64,000 nucleotides of DNA from Amorphophallus konjac (taxonomy: Eukaryota; Streptophyta; Magnoliopsida; Alismatales; Araceae), in assembly GCA_022559845.1 (NCBI GenBank), contig CM040123.1:294612642-294676641 (forward strand). The letters are read 5' to 3'. Below the pieces are notes generated by a model, which saw nothing but the letters and a program-made list of their open reading frames with translations, was not told the origin of the DNA and ran no database searches. The position numbers were made by a program, and so were the translations under genes. Below, piece after piece: positions 1 to 11,699 of this stretch (position 1 is the stretch's first letter; each line of letters begins with the position of its first letter).

Positions 1-687
1 TAGAATCATCCATGGAGCTATAATGATTTTGTGTGTGTAGTTTACTTCTAAATTGCACAAAGAACATGTTGACAGTTGCACATAGAACAGACTGAAAGCC
101 AGTTATTTTCTCAAGAAATGAAGAAAAGTCAACGTGGTAACGTAGTCAACGCACAGTCAATGGAGCTAAGACAGTGGTCAACCCAAGTCTGTGCAGTCAA
201 AGTCTTAATTCTTTAGAAATGATGAACAAATCTATTAAGATTCATACAAGGGAAGGCAGGAAGATAAGGCAGACAAATGACGCATTAGTGGTGACAAATT
301 GGGAGGTAAGGTTGACAAATAGCTCTCTACGGGTGAAAAATAGGTTGTAGCACCGAATATGTGTGAAGTGTTGAAGCTGCATGAAGGGGAAGTCCACTTG
401 TGTTTACCCGCCAGCAGAAGAAGCTAAGGATGACAAATGCACACATAAGGCTGACAAATAGGCTACTATGGGTGACATATACCCTCTTAAGGGTGAAAAA
501 TAGGTATCAACGGAGACATTAGCTTAAGTGCTTAAGTGTTCGACGTATGTTCTATGCAAACTCTTGTTAACATATTGTTCATTCTGTTTTAAAATTGGGT
601 AGCGCCAGATTTTTTATTTTAATTTGGGCATAGTTTTTAATCGGGGGATATATTCACCACCCCTCAATATCCTATCCTTCCACACAT
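1..687 (+). repeat. 3' part of a Sirevirus-like LTR, plus orientation
   Basis: The first 687 bases look like the end of a Ty1/copia LTR whose start is outside the window. Between about 290 and 510 there are repeats of TGACAAAT/TGAAAAAT that reappear, reverse-complemented, in the LTR pieces at 3170-3372 and 16827-16980. Near 650-687 a stretch reading TATTCACC.CCCCTC and ending in CACACA resembles the reverse complement of the start of the LTR at 2109. No partner LTR or internal region is seen, so this is a solo or truncated copy inside the CACTA element. The left boundary and target duplication cannot be checked. Confidence 0.5.
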
Positions 688-690
688 GAC

Positions 691-920
691 TTAGATAAAT
701 GAGTAGTGAATATGCACTTTATTTTGGTCACGATATTTTATGTCTCCGCACCAGGTACACAGAGTGCACCGCCCACGCCAACAACTGCGGGTATGTTTAT
801 TTAAATTCTTAGATAAATGAGTAGTGAATATGCACTTTATTTTGCTCACATTATTTTATGTCTCCCCACCAGGTACACAGAGTGCACCGCCCACACCAAT
901 AACTGCGGGTATGTTGATTG
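691..920 (+). repeat. 118-bp tandem duplication containing a 36-bp microexon
   Basis: A unit starting TTAGATAAATGAGTAG at 691 is repeated from 809 (period 118). Each copy holds a 36-base stretch (755-790 and 873-908) bounded by AG upstream and GTATGT downstream, so both look like spliced 12-codon cassettes rich in Pro and Thr (reading near GTQSAPPTPTTA). The copies differ at a few positions. They sit upstream of the transposase-type exon at 1020 in the same orientation, so they are best read as duplicated small exons of the CACTA gene. The splicing is inferred from sequence only. Confidence 0.55.
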
Positions 921-1019
921 TATGACGAGTTCCTGGTATATGATTTAATCTTTTAAATTACATATTTCCCAACTCCACAATTTCAATCGACTAACTTATA
1001 AAATTTGAATTCTTGACAG

Positions 1020-1993
1020 CAAGGATATCAGTTTGTGAGGCGAGCTGATGCCGGACGAGCTCGACGTGCATGGGAGGCCATAGGAACTGTAAATTATAAG
1101 CATCAATTACACAACTTTCGGGACCATGCCAATGCTCTAGCTGGGGGAGCGAGGACCATGGCCTTTGGAAGGCACACGGCCCCGCATGGATGAGGAGGGA
1201 GCACTGGGAGGACCTCTGTGTAAGATGGGCTAAGCCTAATTGGATGGCCAAATCCACAAAAGCCAAAGCCGCACGTGCGTTACATCCAAACGTGCATCTC
1301 CATACTTCTGGATCCATTTCTTTGCGACCCAGAAGGAGAGATTGGTAAGTAATCATCTTAATTTTATTATATTTTATTTCTTATATGTCCTTATTTATTC
1401 TCTATAACATGTATAACAGGAAAAGAAGAGGGGTGGTACGGTCTCGTACCGTGATTTATTTGCTACAGTTCACCAAAAGAAGGGGACGGATGAGTATGTG
1501 ACCGTGAGAGCTCGCTCGATAATGGTAAGATTATATACATACACATTTCTTTTCTATTTCTATTTTTAAAAATGATTGATTAATATGACATTTACAATAT
1601 TTTTTATTCAATTTGCAGGAGTCATATGACAGGCATATGACTGAAAAGTATGGGGACGAGGAGACGTAGCAGCTGCAACTAGATCCTGAGGCATGGGTAG
1701 CAGTAGTCGGCCCACCGAAGAAAGGACGAGTATATGGTTTTGGGAGGAGCTTGGATGCCTGCCCGATTCTAGCATCTTGTCCGGGCTCAGCTTCATCCTA
1801 CCCCGGTAGCAGTTCCTTCTTTACTCCCTCCATCGGCACTTCTACGAGCTAGATTACATCCATCGTCGAACATGCGGTAGACCGCATCAAGGAACGCATG
1901 GAGGCACGCTTTACTCGAGTGGTTGCTACCCTCCTGACCAGGTGGGGATTTTGACTCAGGGAGCACCCTCGAGCACACCACATCCCTCTCATG
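1020..1993 (+). pseudogene. Decayed CACTA (En/Spm) transposase-24-type gene, three exons
   Basis: Three plus-strand exons are visible: about 1020-1346 (AG before 1020, GTAAGT after), about 1421-1524 (GTAAGA after) and about 1619-1993 (GTAAGTATTT after). The translation carries the plant Ptta/En/Spm 'Transposase_24' pattern: WEDLCVRWAKPNW followed by a HTSGS stretch in the first exon, then TVHQKKGTDEYV, and later GPPKKGRVYGFG. This domain accompanies CACTA transposases; its exact role is not settled. The copy is dead: a frameshift lies near 1185-1195 and in-frame TAG codons occur near 1666 and 1849. It belongs with the CACTA terminus at 18622 and the last exon at 17469-17516, now separated by nested LTR elements. 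Confidence 0.75.
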
Positions 1994-2108
1994 TAAGTAT
2001 TTAATTTAATTTTTAATTTCGTAGACTTTAGAGTTATAATAGAGGAGTATCTGTGATACCAATGTTGTGTGCTCTATAGGCAAAGCCGGAAGCAAGTATA
2101 TGAATATG

Positions 2109-3372
2109 TGTGCGCAACAGGATCTAGAGGAGGGGGTGAATAGATCCTATAAAAATTTTAATCTCAATTTTTAAGCCTAATACAATTTAACACTCAGCTA
2201 TCAAACCATGAGCTCAGATGATATCTGTGAGAACAATATAAATGAAAGTGACAAGAATGCACTAACTAAGAGAATGCTATCTCACAGAATCCACTCAGAT
2301 CAGACAGATCTAACAGACTGCAATACAACCACTTAGCATATAGGGAAGATCTATTCATACACAAACATGTGAATGGAGGAAGATGATAAGGGCAAATCAC
2401 ACCAATGCAAATCATGGCACACAGAATTTTTAGGTGATTCGATCTGCCATGCAGATCTACGTCCACCCCACACTCAAACCTGAGTGTGGCTTCCCCTTAC
2501 AACAGCAATAACCGCAGACTCAGTCTGCAAACAAACACAGACTTACATCATGACCTAGAAGAACATTCTCCTCTCTTCTTCTGATCAAATTAGAAGGAAC
2601 CGTGAGTAACACCCAGTTACCCACAACCAGAGGACCAGTCCTCTCTTCCTCTGAAGCACAGAGTTCCTCCTTCCTCTGATACCATAGAGGGGACGACGGA
2701 GGAGATACCTCCACACACTCTGGTTACCCAGAGCAACACACTGATAGTACCTGTGAGTAAACACCTTGAGTACGCCGGGCACTACAAGGCAATGAACACA
2801 AACCGAACTAAAATGAGAAAGAACAAAACAAAAGGTAAAATGTCAAGCACAATCGACACAGTGGTCATAGATCTGTATGCAAGCCATGGCTTCATAAGTC
2901 ATCCAAACAGCCATAGCAGAATGCTATATGACTGGAGTGTAGCTTCAACTAAACCCAACAAGAACACGGTGCCATGTTCAATGATTTCACCGTTGAAGGC
3001 TAGGAGAACTGATATCCAAGTCAGTTTCTTGACTTTAAACAAGGATCATCAGGGTCGTTTGATGCTCAGTGATTCTCCAGAATCATCATGGGGAAGCTGG
3101 GAACCTCATGACAATCATTCTCTTCAACCAGTTTGATCATTCTTCAAATGTCATAGCCATGAGCCACTTTACACCACTGAACAGCCATTTGACACTGCTA
3201 TATAGCCATTTGTTTGCTTTGTCCACCTATTTTCACCCTTAATCCGTAGCTAAAAAGTCTTCTTTCATTCTGTGAATTCTTCTGTCAGAAGTCAACTTGT
3301 AAGCCCTTCCGAGTCGGCTTGAGGTTCTTGGTTTTCAACTGTTTCACACCTACTGCCTATTATTCACCTTTG
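2109..3372 (-). repeat. Sirevirus-like solo LTR, first part (continues at 16827)
   Basis: The sequence from TGTGCGCAACAGGATCTAGAGG resembles the corresponding LTR end of the copia element nested in it (GATCTAGAGG.GAGGGGTGAATAGATC near 3395 and 15190). Removing 3373-16821 joins it with 16827-17307, which ends AGGGCACAACA, again like the nested element's AGGGGACACAACA. Both ends point to a minus-strand solo LTR of a related family. Its own target duplication is not clear: about GAATA or ATATG on the left against ATAAC on the right. Short ORFs here, such as that at 2753-3136, resemble no known protein. Confidence 0.55.
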
Positions 3373-5044
3373 TGATGTGTGGTGATAGATAGATCTAGAG
3401 GGGAGGGGTGAATAGATCAGCCCTTTTTGCCCTTCTTTAAGGAAATAAAAACTAGATACAAAACTAAGACTAGTAAGGCAAGAGATAGTTGATAGCTAAC
3501 AGGCTACATGCACGGATGATGATCAGAAAACATTCCTACCAAGCATCTAGCGTCAGTACCCAATGGAAGACAAACCACAAGACACAAGTTTTAAGGTGGT
3601 TCGATCTCTATCCAGAGACCTACGTCCACCCCTCACACAACTCGGTGAGGCTTCACTAGTGCCAATGCACTACCGCTGATTCACAGCTTCCAACAGAGAG
3701 ATACACTCTCTCAACTCCGCTGTCAAACAGCTTAAGGGTACACAACCCTGAAACCCACAGACTGGTGAACACACCTTCGGTCTTCCTACTCACAGGTAGG
3801 AAACAAAGTAAGAGTATTTGTTTTCAAAGAAAAAACAAAGCTGTAAAAGGAACAACCAGACAGAGTAAGATAAAGAAACTCTATAGGAGAAGAGAACTCC
3901 TGTCTATAGAGGAATGGATGAAGCCTGGCTTCTCTTCATCTTTCTCCTGGGTCTTCACCGTGACCGCAAGGGGAACGGTGGATAAGCTCCTCAGCTTTCA
4001 CTCCCACTAGATGAAGTTGTAGATAGATGTTGTCTCCCTTGCTTTGAGAGCTCCTTAGATGGAAGAAGAAGATCTGCTTCGTTGCCCTTGCTTCATCAAC
4101 ACCAGGAAAGAGAGATCTCTCTTGACTTGTCTTTCGGCTGCTCTTCACCTTCTTCTTTTTCTCTAAGTTCAGCCCACTTCCAACTGGAGCTCCTTCTTCT
4201 CTTATATCAGGGGCTCGAGGCATCTCTTACATTATCCATTGTAGACGCCACACCCAGAACGTCACATCCCCATTATTTGATTAGCTTTTTTAGCATAGTT
4301 GACCTTTCCCTGCCGGCATGCTAGTACATGGGTAGGTAAGGAACCAAAACTGTAACGGTACCAGCATCTCAGAGGATGTCTCTGCCAGACAATAACCTCT
4401 CCTGACAGGTGAGCTTCCAGACGGCTTTTCAAGTGCGAGTAGATCCTCCAAGACCGGTTGCGGATCTTGGAAAGCGGTGCTTTCGATTTCAAATCTGTTC
4501 AGGGCGATCATGAGCGTGTTGACACTTTACACATAGGGTGTCGACACATTCCATTACAATCTTGAAGAACGGTGGCTTCCAAGCAAAACAGGTTGACACT
4601 TTGACGGACAAGTGTCGACACACGCGCCATACTCGCGTGCGGATCATGCCGTCGTGCCGAGTCTTCACTAGGCAGTGTCGGGACATATGCACTAATCAGA
4701 GATGAAGCCCGTTGCGCTGGAGCCAAGGTGTCGACACTTTTTCCACAGGGTGTCGACACTTGGTGTAAAACAGAAGCTAGCCAGAGACGGTTGAACCACA
4801 TTTTTCTTCTATGCGTGTCGACACATTGTTGGAAGTGTCGACGCCTTTCTCACTCCAGAGCTCAACCTGAATCGGTTCTAACTTGGTTTCTTCATGAAGT
4901 GTCGACACGTCCAGATGACAGGTCGACACTTGAGTGTCCTTCACTTGAGCTATCCAAAACATTACTTAAAGAAAATCATTAATCACACCACAACATTCAA
5001 CAATGAACTATGGTTTGTTATCATCAAAACTAGGGGACACAACA
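3373..5044 (-). repeat. 3' LTR of the copia element (1672 bp)
   Basis: On the minus strand it starts TGTTGTGTCCCC and ends CTATCACCACACATCA. It matches 15172-16821 along its length with scattered substitutions; the partner lacks a segment around 4738-4759. The U3-like part (4500-4930) holds five pairs of GTGTCGACAC-type palindromes. A possible TATA box (TATAAG on the minus strand) lies near 4197-4204. ORFs within it are not protein-like. Confidence 0.93.
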
Positions 5045-5058
5045 TTCTCCCCCTTTTT
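5045..5058 (-). promoter_or_regulatory. Polypurine tract of the copia element
   Basis: The minus strand reads AAAAAGGGGGAGAA immediately before the 3' LTR start TGTTGTG, the expected plus-strand priming site for reverse transcription. A second AAAGGGGGAGAC copy lies at about 5269-5281 and a weaker GGGGGAGT near 8750. Multiple such tracts are a reported Sirevirus trait. Confidence 0.85.
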
Positions 5059-5425
5059 GATGATGACAACTATGGTTCATTATTTACAAGTATTCAAGAG
5101 CATTTCCAAAGCAAACTTTTCATTCCCAAAAACTAATTCATACAAGGTCATGAATTAGGCAAAATGTTTTCCATTGATATACAAAAAGGATTTCATACAC
5201 ATCCATCAAAGACAATGCATGACCTAACTAGATGCCTGAATCTATATGCTTGTAAACAGATTGGACTTGTCTCCCCCTTTGGCATCAGCAAGGAGGTGGT
5301 GAAGGAGGTGGTTGCTGTGGTGGAGGTAATGTGCTGGAGCTGGTGCTGCCTGGATACTGAAGTTTCTGTGCTTCAGAGGACTGATGCTGCAGTTGCATAA
5401 CTATGTCAGCGAGAGAGTCAACTTT

Positions 5426-7788
5426 CTAAGTGAGTTGCTCATCTCGTTGTTTAACAAACCGGTGTAGAGTCTTGATGTTGTCATTTATATCCCTTAGCCA
5501 GGTGTGTAGCATTTCACAAATGTACTCTATCTCTGCCCTCTGTTGGGTCCCTTTTGGTGAGAGACGAGAGGATGTAGCTTCTGTCTGAGGAGGAGGACAC
5601 CATTCATCACCGGTGTTGGCCAAGGTTGGTTGGAGTTGGGCTTTATGCAAACGAATCAGTTCCAGAATTTCAGTACCAACCATATCAAGTTTGTTGTACA
5701 CAACATTCATTTTGGCTTCAGCTTGGGTGGTGATGTTCACTATGCGTGCTGTATCAGTATGGACTTTTTCTGCAAGCTTTAAGGAGGCATCAAGGAGCTT
5801 GTTGGAGTCAGCATACACCTTTCCTTTCATCCGATTGGATGCATCAAGTAGCCGTGTAGTATTGGCATGAACTGTCCTTTCCAGATTAGCTGTGGCATTG
5901 ACAAGTTGAGTGGTCCCTGCGACCACTTGTTCTTTGATTGATAAGGTTCCTGCTGCCACTTGTTCTGCGAGATGAGTTGAGATGTCCATCAGCCTTGCAT
6001 ACTTAATATTTAGATTGCTTTGATCTTCACGGATGTCATAAGCATGCATGACCATTTCACTTATTTTTTCTTGGGTTTCAGCATGAATTTCTCGTAGTCT
6101 TTTCATGACTCTCCCTGCTCTTTCACACACATTTATCAGGGAGTGCATAAATGCAGACAGTTTTCTATCAGACTTGTGTTTGTCTGCAACAAATTCTCCC
6201 ATCTGCTGGTCTAGACTTGCTCATAGTGAATCTATCTTGCTTCCAACCTGTCCACTTACAGACTGAGCTATCGAAATGAAAAGTTCATGCTCCCAAATTG
6301 TGCTGTTAAGAATTGGATGAGAGCGGGGTGAATGTCCATCAGACCTCCAGTTGCACCAAAGGTTGGTCCTCTTGAGGTGGAGGCCTCAGCATGGAATTCT
6401 GGAGGTGCATCCCATTCACTAAACACTCTAGGCTTATTTTTTGGAGATAGTGGAGGTTGGATGCCAAATGCTGTCATCATACTAGGCTGCTCCATGTGGT
6501 CCTCAGACTGCTGCTACTGTTGGTCCTACTCAAAGTGAGCATCTACATGGAATTGTTCTTCATGCTATTCTAGATGCTCATCTAAAGCTGGCTGGTCTGT
6601 CTGATCTTGTGCAGGCTGTTCCTGTTGAACTGGCTGTACTGGTGGTTCAAGTAAATGCCCGGGTAGATTTCTGATAATTTTGTCACCTTCGTTCTTAAAG
6701 TGCATGTAATTCTCAATGAATCTTATGCAATAGACATTACTCTTGGGGATTTCTTTCGACTTTTCATTATCCATAGGAATTCCAACCCCCTGAAATATTG
6801 ATGTTAGATGTACAGCATAGGGCAGACTTATCCTATTCCGTATACATCTGTCCATAATCTGTAGAATAATCTCTAGAAGATAGATCTGATGATTGTTGAA
6901 CAGATAGAAGAAAATGAACCGCTGGGTTTCTGTTAACCGACTCCTGCCACCCCCTTGTGGGGTAATCATGGTTGTACATATGTGGTGTAGGAGACGTTGT
7001 AAGGGAGGAAACTTGTTGGTGTAAAAGTATTTGACAAGAGTTTGGGTTTCATTCTGAGGGTTCCTGGGCTTGCCTGTCAGGATGGTGTAGGCGGCAGACA
7101 GATCAATGTCAAATTCAGATTCTATAAGCCCATCTCGGGGAATATGTAAAGCTCTATGAAGAAGCTTTGTTAAAAGTTTGACTTTGACCCCTTTCACCTC
7201 AGTCTGAAGGGTTTTATGGTTCTGGTCATAGACCAGATTTTTGTAGAACTGTTGCACCAGGAATGGGTAGTACACCCTATGTTCGGACAAAAACCTCTTC
7301 CATCCTTGGAATTCGAGGAGGGGCAGTAGTTCAGGAAAATTATCAAGCATGTGACGGTCACTGAAATCCACATACCTAGGAAACAATATTCTTGTGGGGT
7401 CACTCTCATCTTCCCTGATAGTGGAAGCAGCACTGGGCCGCTGAGATGCTGGCTGTACCTTTCCTTTCCATTTTTCTGTGACCGACAGACGTTTCCTCTT
7501 GGCCGGTCATTCTTGCAGCGTGCCCTTGTCACTGTTAGAACCCTGGGCTTCTGTAGCTCTCCTTTTGGCTGGTTCAGCAGCTGGTCTATCCTCAATGCTC
7601 TTTGAGCGCCCTTCCTTGTGTGCTTTCTTTGCTGCAGGAGCTTGAGCAGCGGCCTTTTTGGATGTGGCCGCATCCTTCCTCTTGCCGCGGGTGACCGGAG
7701 GAGCCATGGTGAGGGCGGAAGAAAGGAGTAGTGGGTTGCTGGAGTGTCGCAGCAGAGAAATGGAGCTAGCTGGAGGGCTAGGATCCAC
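5426..7788 (-). pseudogene. Sirevirus env-like region (broken into segments)
   Basis: Between RNase H and the 3' LTR lies an extra minus-strand coding region in the position of the Sirevirus env-like gene. The first segment (7788-7507) is basic, with Lys/Ala-rich stretches. The main segment (7386-6565, 273 codons) has the pattern of the plant retrotransposon env-like/'putative plant transposon protein' family, with an aromatic-rich stretch near residues 40-55 (YYPFLVQQFYKNL). A Gln/Pro-rich segment (6495-6268) follows. The last segment (6202-5426, 258 codons) is Ala/Lys/Glu-rich with heptad-like coiled-coil character. The pieces are separated by stops or frame changes. No clear signal peptide or membrane anchor is seen. 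Whether such regions ever encode an envelope is unproven, so the name reflects position only. Confidence 0.7.
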
Positions 7789-9571
7789 TAAAGAGGTAGA
7801 GGGAGGAAGGTGTCATCCTCTGCGTTGAGAGGTACAGACGCTCCAGAGAAGGGGTTTGCGATAGAAATAGGGTTTGAAATGGTAAAGTGAAAATGAGATG
7901 ATCACTGTCGAGTTAAAAAGGTAAAGTTGAGAATTTTTCTTTTGAAAAAGAGCACCTTTTAGATAAGAATTGTTGAATTACCCCTGTCGTTATTTTAAAC
8001 GGTTTAAGGCATATAAGCTCAATTTAGAGGAATAAAGGATTAAGAAAAACCGTGTGTTGCAACAAATAATAAGATGGAAATATTGAAGTGAAGTCTGAGG
8101 TGTCAACCAAGCCTATTAATCCTACTCATTAAGTTCATTGGGCAAGATTAGGAGAAAAAGAAGCAAGTATTGAAGATAAACAAAAATACCTCGTTTATTT
8201 GAAGTAAAGTATAGAGTCAGCCCCAAACCTTTTTTTTATTAAATTAAAACATTATGATATAGCATTCACTTTTTGATGCAAGAAAGCACGTTGTTCAGAC
8301 GCCAGAGTCCCTGGTTACTCAGTGTAGCTTATCTTTCTGTTCTCTTTTGATCAGAGTTAGCAGTCTTCATCATGACTAGATTTATCTACATTTCATTGAT
8401 ACAAGGTCTAGTTTCTCAGAAGATGATGCCATTGCTCTGAGATTATTGCACTATGGTGTTAGAAGGCATATTCTTTAGGTAGCTTCACATTAGGGAATTT
8501 GTTTAGGGACAATACATGCTAGCATTTCTTAAACCAAAGAGCCTTTTATAATCAATTTTCAAACGCTTGGGCTATGGTTATTTACAAAGACTTGATAAAT
8601 GTTTTAACCCTATTATGAGTGCAAGTTTGGTGCAGCTTAATGCAATTATCAGTCAAATTGAGGGTCATAAACAATAAACCATTTTCATAATCAGAGGTAG
8701 TCCAGAATAACTTAGCCAAGGTTGTAAGAAGTATTAAAAACATTCTCAACTCCCCCTAAATTAATGACCGGTGATCAAGCAATGATTGGAAGTAATGGTT
8801 CAGAGGCAAGACATGTGATGAGGAAATCAAGAAGGCAGTGATAAGCTAGGGTGAATAGATCAGAATGACTCTCCATTGATCACATACCCATGAGTGGCTG
8901 AATGACAGTGTCGACACTTCCTGTGAGGGTGTCGACCTGCATGTGACGGCACATACCTTGACAAACATGCACATACCTTCATTAAGGTATCAGTCTGACC
9001 TTGACAAACCTGCACAGACCTTCATTAAGGTATCAGCCTGCAAGTGTCGACACGTTGCTAGAGTGTGTCGACCTGTTCAAGTGTTTTTGCTTTGATTCTG
9101 TCTGTCTTTGATTGCTCCATTTCTGAGATACTTCTAGCAATATCTGACACTAGTGCCTCTGACTTTCTGATTTCAGTCAGTCCACCACGAGAACTTCCTT
9201 CTTGCTGCCAGTGAGAAGTGCTTTATTTGATGCTAAAGCTTTAAACATGCTCATGCACTCAAGATTAGCTAAACATATCTTAATATGCATTTTTGACTCA
9301 CGGTACTTGGCGGAGGTCAATCCTCACGCATGGTAAGAGTTTCCTGATAGACGTAGCCTGACTTTCCACAACTCATCATTTGAGATACCATGTAGTCAAC
9401 ATTATGATATGCAATGCAAAATAATCAAAATGCACACAAGCTCGCCCTGAATGTGACCACCATTCATAAACCAGTTTATTCAAACAATAGACTAGTTCTT
9501 GACAACTCAGATATGTTTGCAACCATCATAAAAAGGACAAGTAACTTGTGCATTAAAAAGGAGTAAATAGC
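7789..9571 (-). other. Non-coding spacer between pol and env-like region
   Basis: No protein-like ORF is seen in these 1.8 kb. The notable content is two pairs of the same palindromic motif found in the LTRs, GTGTCGACAC with GTGTCGAC at 8908/8929 and 9044/9065, each pair 21 bp apart. A short direct repeat around ACCTTCATTAAGGTATCAG(C/T)CTG lies at 8966-9040. Confidence 0.6.
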
Positions 9572-10135
9572 TCAAACCTGAGTTGATTGAGGTCTGCATA
9601 GACCTAGCTCTCTCCTTAAGGTTGAAAACCTATCATTGCTTAAGGGTTTTGTGAAAATATCTATAATCTGATTTTCTGAGTCAACAAAATGGAGCTCAAA
9701 ATGATTTTTAAGGACTTCATCCCTAATGAAATGATGCCTAATTTGTATATGCTTAGTCCTAGAGTGCATGACTAGATTTTTTGTAAGATTTATAGCACTT
9801 GTGTTATCACATAAAATGGGAACACATCCAAGATCTATTAGATAGTCTTGGAGTTGGTGTTTGATCCACAGTACTTGGGTGCCACAGCTCCCTACAGCAA
9901 CATATTCTGCCTCTGCAGTGGAGAGGGCAACCGAGTGCTGTTTCTTGAAGACCCAAGAAATCAAACACCCACTCAAGAATTGGCAATAGCCACTAGTGCT
10001 CTTGCGATCCAATTTACAACCAGCATAGTCTGCATCTGAATATGAAATGAGTGAAAGCTCATAGGATCCAGGATACCATAATCCCAGATCTTGAGTGCCA
10101 GCAAGGTATCTAAAGATACGCTTGACAATAGTCAA
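9572..10135 (-). pseudogene. Copia RNase H domain
   Basis: This 187-codon minus-strand frame is the Ty1/copia RNase H, which degrades the RNA template during reverse transcription. Visible landmarks are SYSDADYAGC, RKSTSGYC, STAEAEYVA, the DNTSA motif and SRTKHIQIRHHFIRD, then the C-terminal DIFTKPL. The catalytic acidic positions (SDAD, AEAE, CDN) are present, so this domain itself is intact. It is in a different segment from the preceding RT because of a disruption near 10136-10141. Confidence 0.93.
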
Positions 10136-10141
10136 GTGGGA

Positions 10142-11644
10142 TTATCTAGGACTAAACTGAAATCTAGCACAAAGGTAAACACTAAACTGAATGTCTGGTC
10201 TAGATGCAGTTAAGTAGAGTAATGAGCCGATTATATCTCTATACTTCTTTGCATCCACAAGTATATCTTGTTCATCTGTATCTAGTGAAGTGGCAGTCCC
10301 CATTAGAGTTCCTAATGGTTTGCAGTTGGTCAGGTCAAATCTTTTCAGTAACTCTTTCACATATTTGGCTTGATTAATGAAACAGCCTTCATTGCTTTAT
10401 TTTATCTGCAAGCCAAGAAAGAATTGAAGCTCACCGATAAGACTCATCTCAAACTCATTTGTCATGAGTTTAGCAAAATCCTCACACATTTGAGATTTTG
10501 TGGACCCAAATACTATATCATCTACATAAATCTGAACCAACACGATGTCCTTACCTTGTTTCTTAGTGAATAGTATCTGGTCTACATTACCTCTTGTATA
10601 CCCTTGTTCGATGAGGAATGAGCTTAGTCTTTCATACCAAGCTCTGGGTGCTTGCTTCAAACCATATAGAGCCCTGTCCAACCTATAAACATGATCTTTG
10701 AAATGTGAGCATTCAAAGCCGGGGGGTTGCTCTACATATACCTTTTCTTTTATTAAACAATTCAGAAAGGCACTCTTAACATCCATTTGCTGCAGTTTGA
10801 ATTTGTGAGAGCATGCAAAAGCAAGCAAAATTCTAATGGCCTCCATTCTGGCTACGAGGGCAAAGGACTCTTCAAAATCTATGCCAAATTCTTGATTATA
10901 CCCCTGAGCCACTAATCTGGCTTTATTTCTGATTATCTTACCATCTTCACTTAGTTTATTCCTAAAGACCCATTTAGTACATATGACAGATTTTTCTTGG
11001 GGCCTAAGAACAAGATGCCACACATTGTTTCTTTCAAACTGGTTTAAATCATCATGCATGGAATTTATCCAGTTATCATCTTTTAAGGCCTCTATAATGT
11101 TTTTAGGTTCGATTTGGGACACAAGAGCAAGTTGTTCAATTTCATCCATGATTCTAAAATGAGACCTAGTTTTAGTTCGGTCATGTAGATTACCTAAGAT
11201 GTTTTCCAAAGGATGGTCTTTTAACACTCTCAAATCAGCTTGAGTGTTACCTTCATCTGCATCAGTGACTGGAGCATTGTTTGACTCTCCTTGGTCTTCA
11301 TTTTCTTGTGTCTCCTCGTGTGGAAGTTCTTCTGTTCTTTTTATGTTCAGAAATTCCCCACCATCATCTTCCCTACAAGTATTGTCATGATTAGTCTCAT
11401 CAAAAGTGATGTGAGGTGACTCTTCCACACATAAGGTCTTAAGATTATATACTCTATCAGCTCTAGACCTATCTGAGTATCCAAGAATAATGCTTTCTTC
11501 ACTCTTTGGCTCAAATTTATCCAAAACACTTTTATCATTGTTGTGAACAAAACACTTTGAACCAAATACTCTCAAGTGAGAAAGAGATGGCTTCTTACCG
11601 TTGATCAACTCATAAGGAGTCATTTTAGTGAGTGGCCTTACCAT
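10142..11644 (-). pseudogene. Copia integrase C-terminal part and reverse transcriptase
   Basis: The frame at 11644-10397 (415 codons) begins with the integrase C-terminal [13 protein letters not shown] block. It continues through an acidic linker into the reverse transcriptase (Pfam RVT_2): [58 protein letters not shown] and the catalytic IYVDDIVFG. The final RT stretch continues in another frame at 10360-10142 (LTASRPDIQFSV). RT catalyses cDNA synthesis in the retrotransposon particle. The catalytic YVDD is kept, but the frame breaks near 10361-10397 disable the polyprotein. Confidence 0.93.
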
Positions 11645-11699
11645 TGAGCAGTTGATGATATAACATGCAGTGTTTACCGCTTCTGCCCAAAATCTCCTT

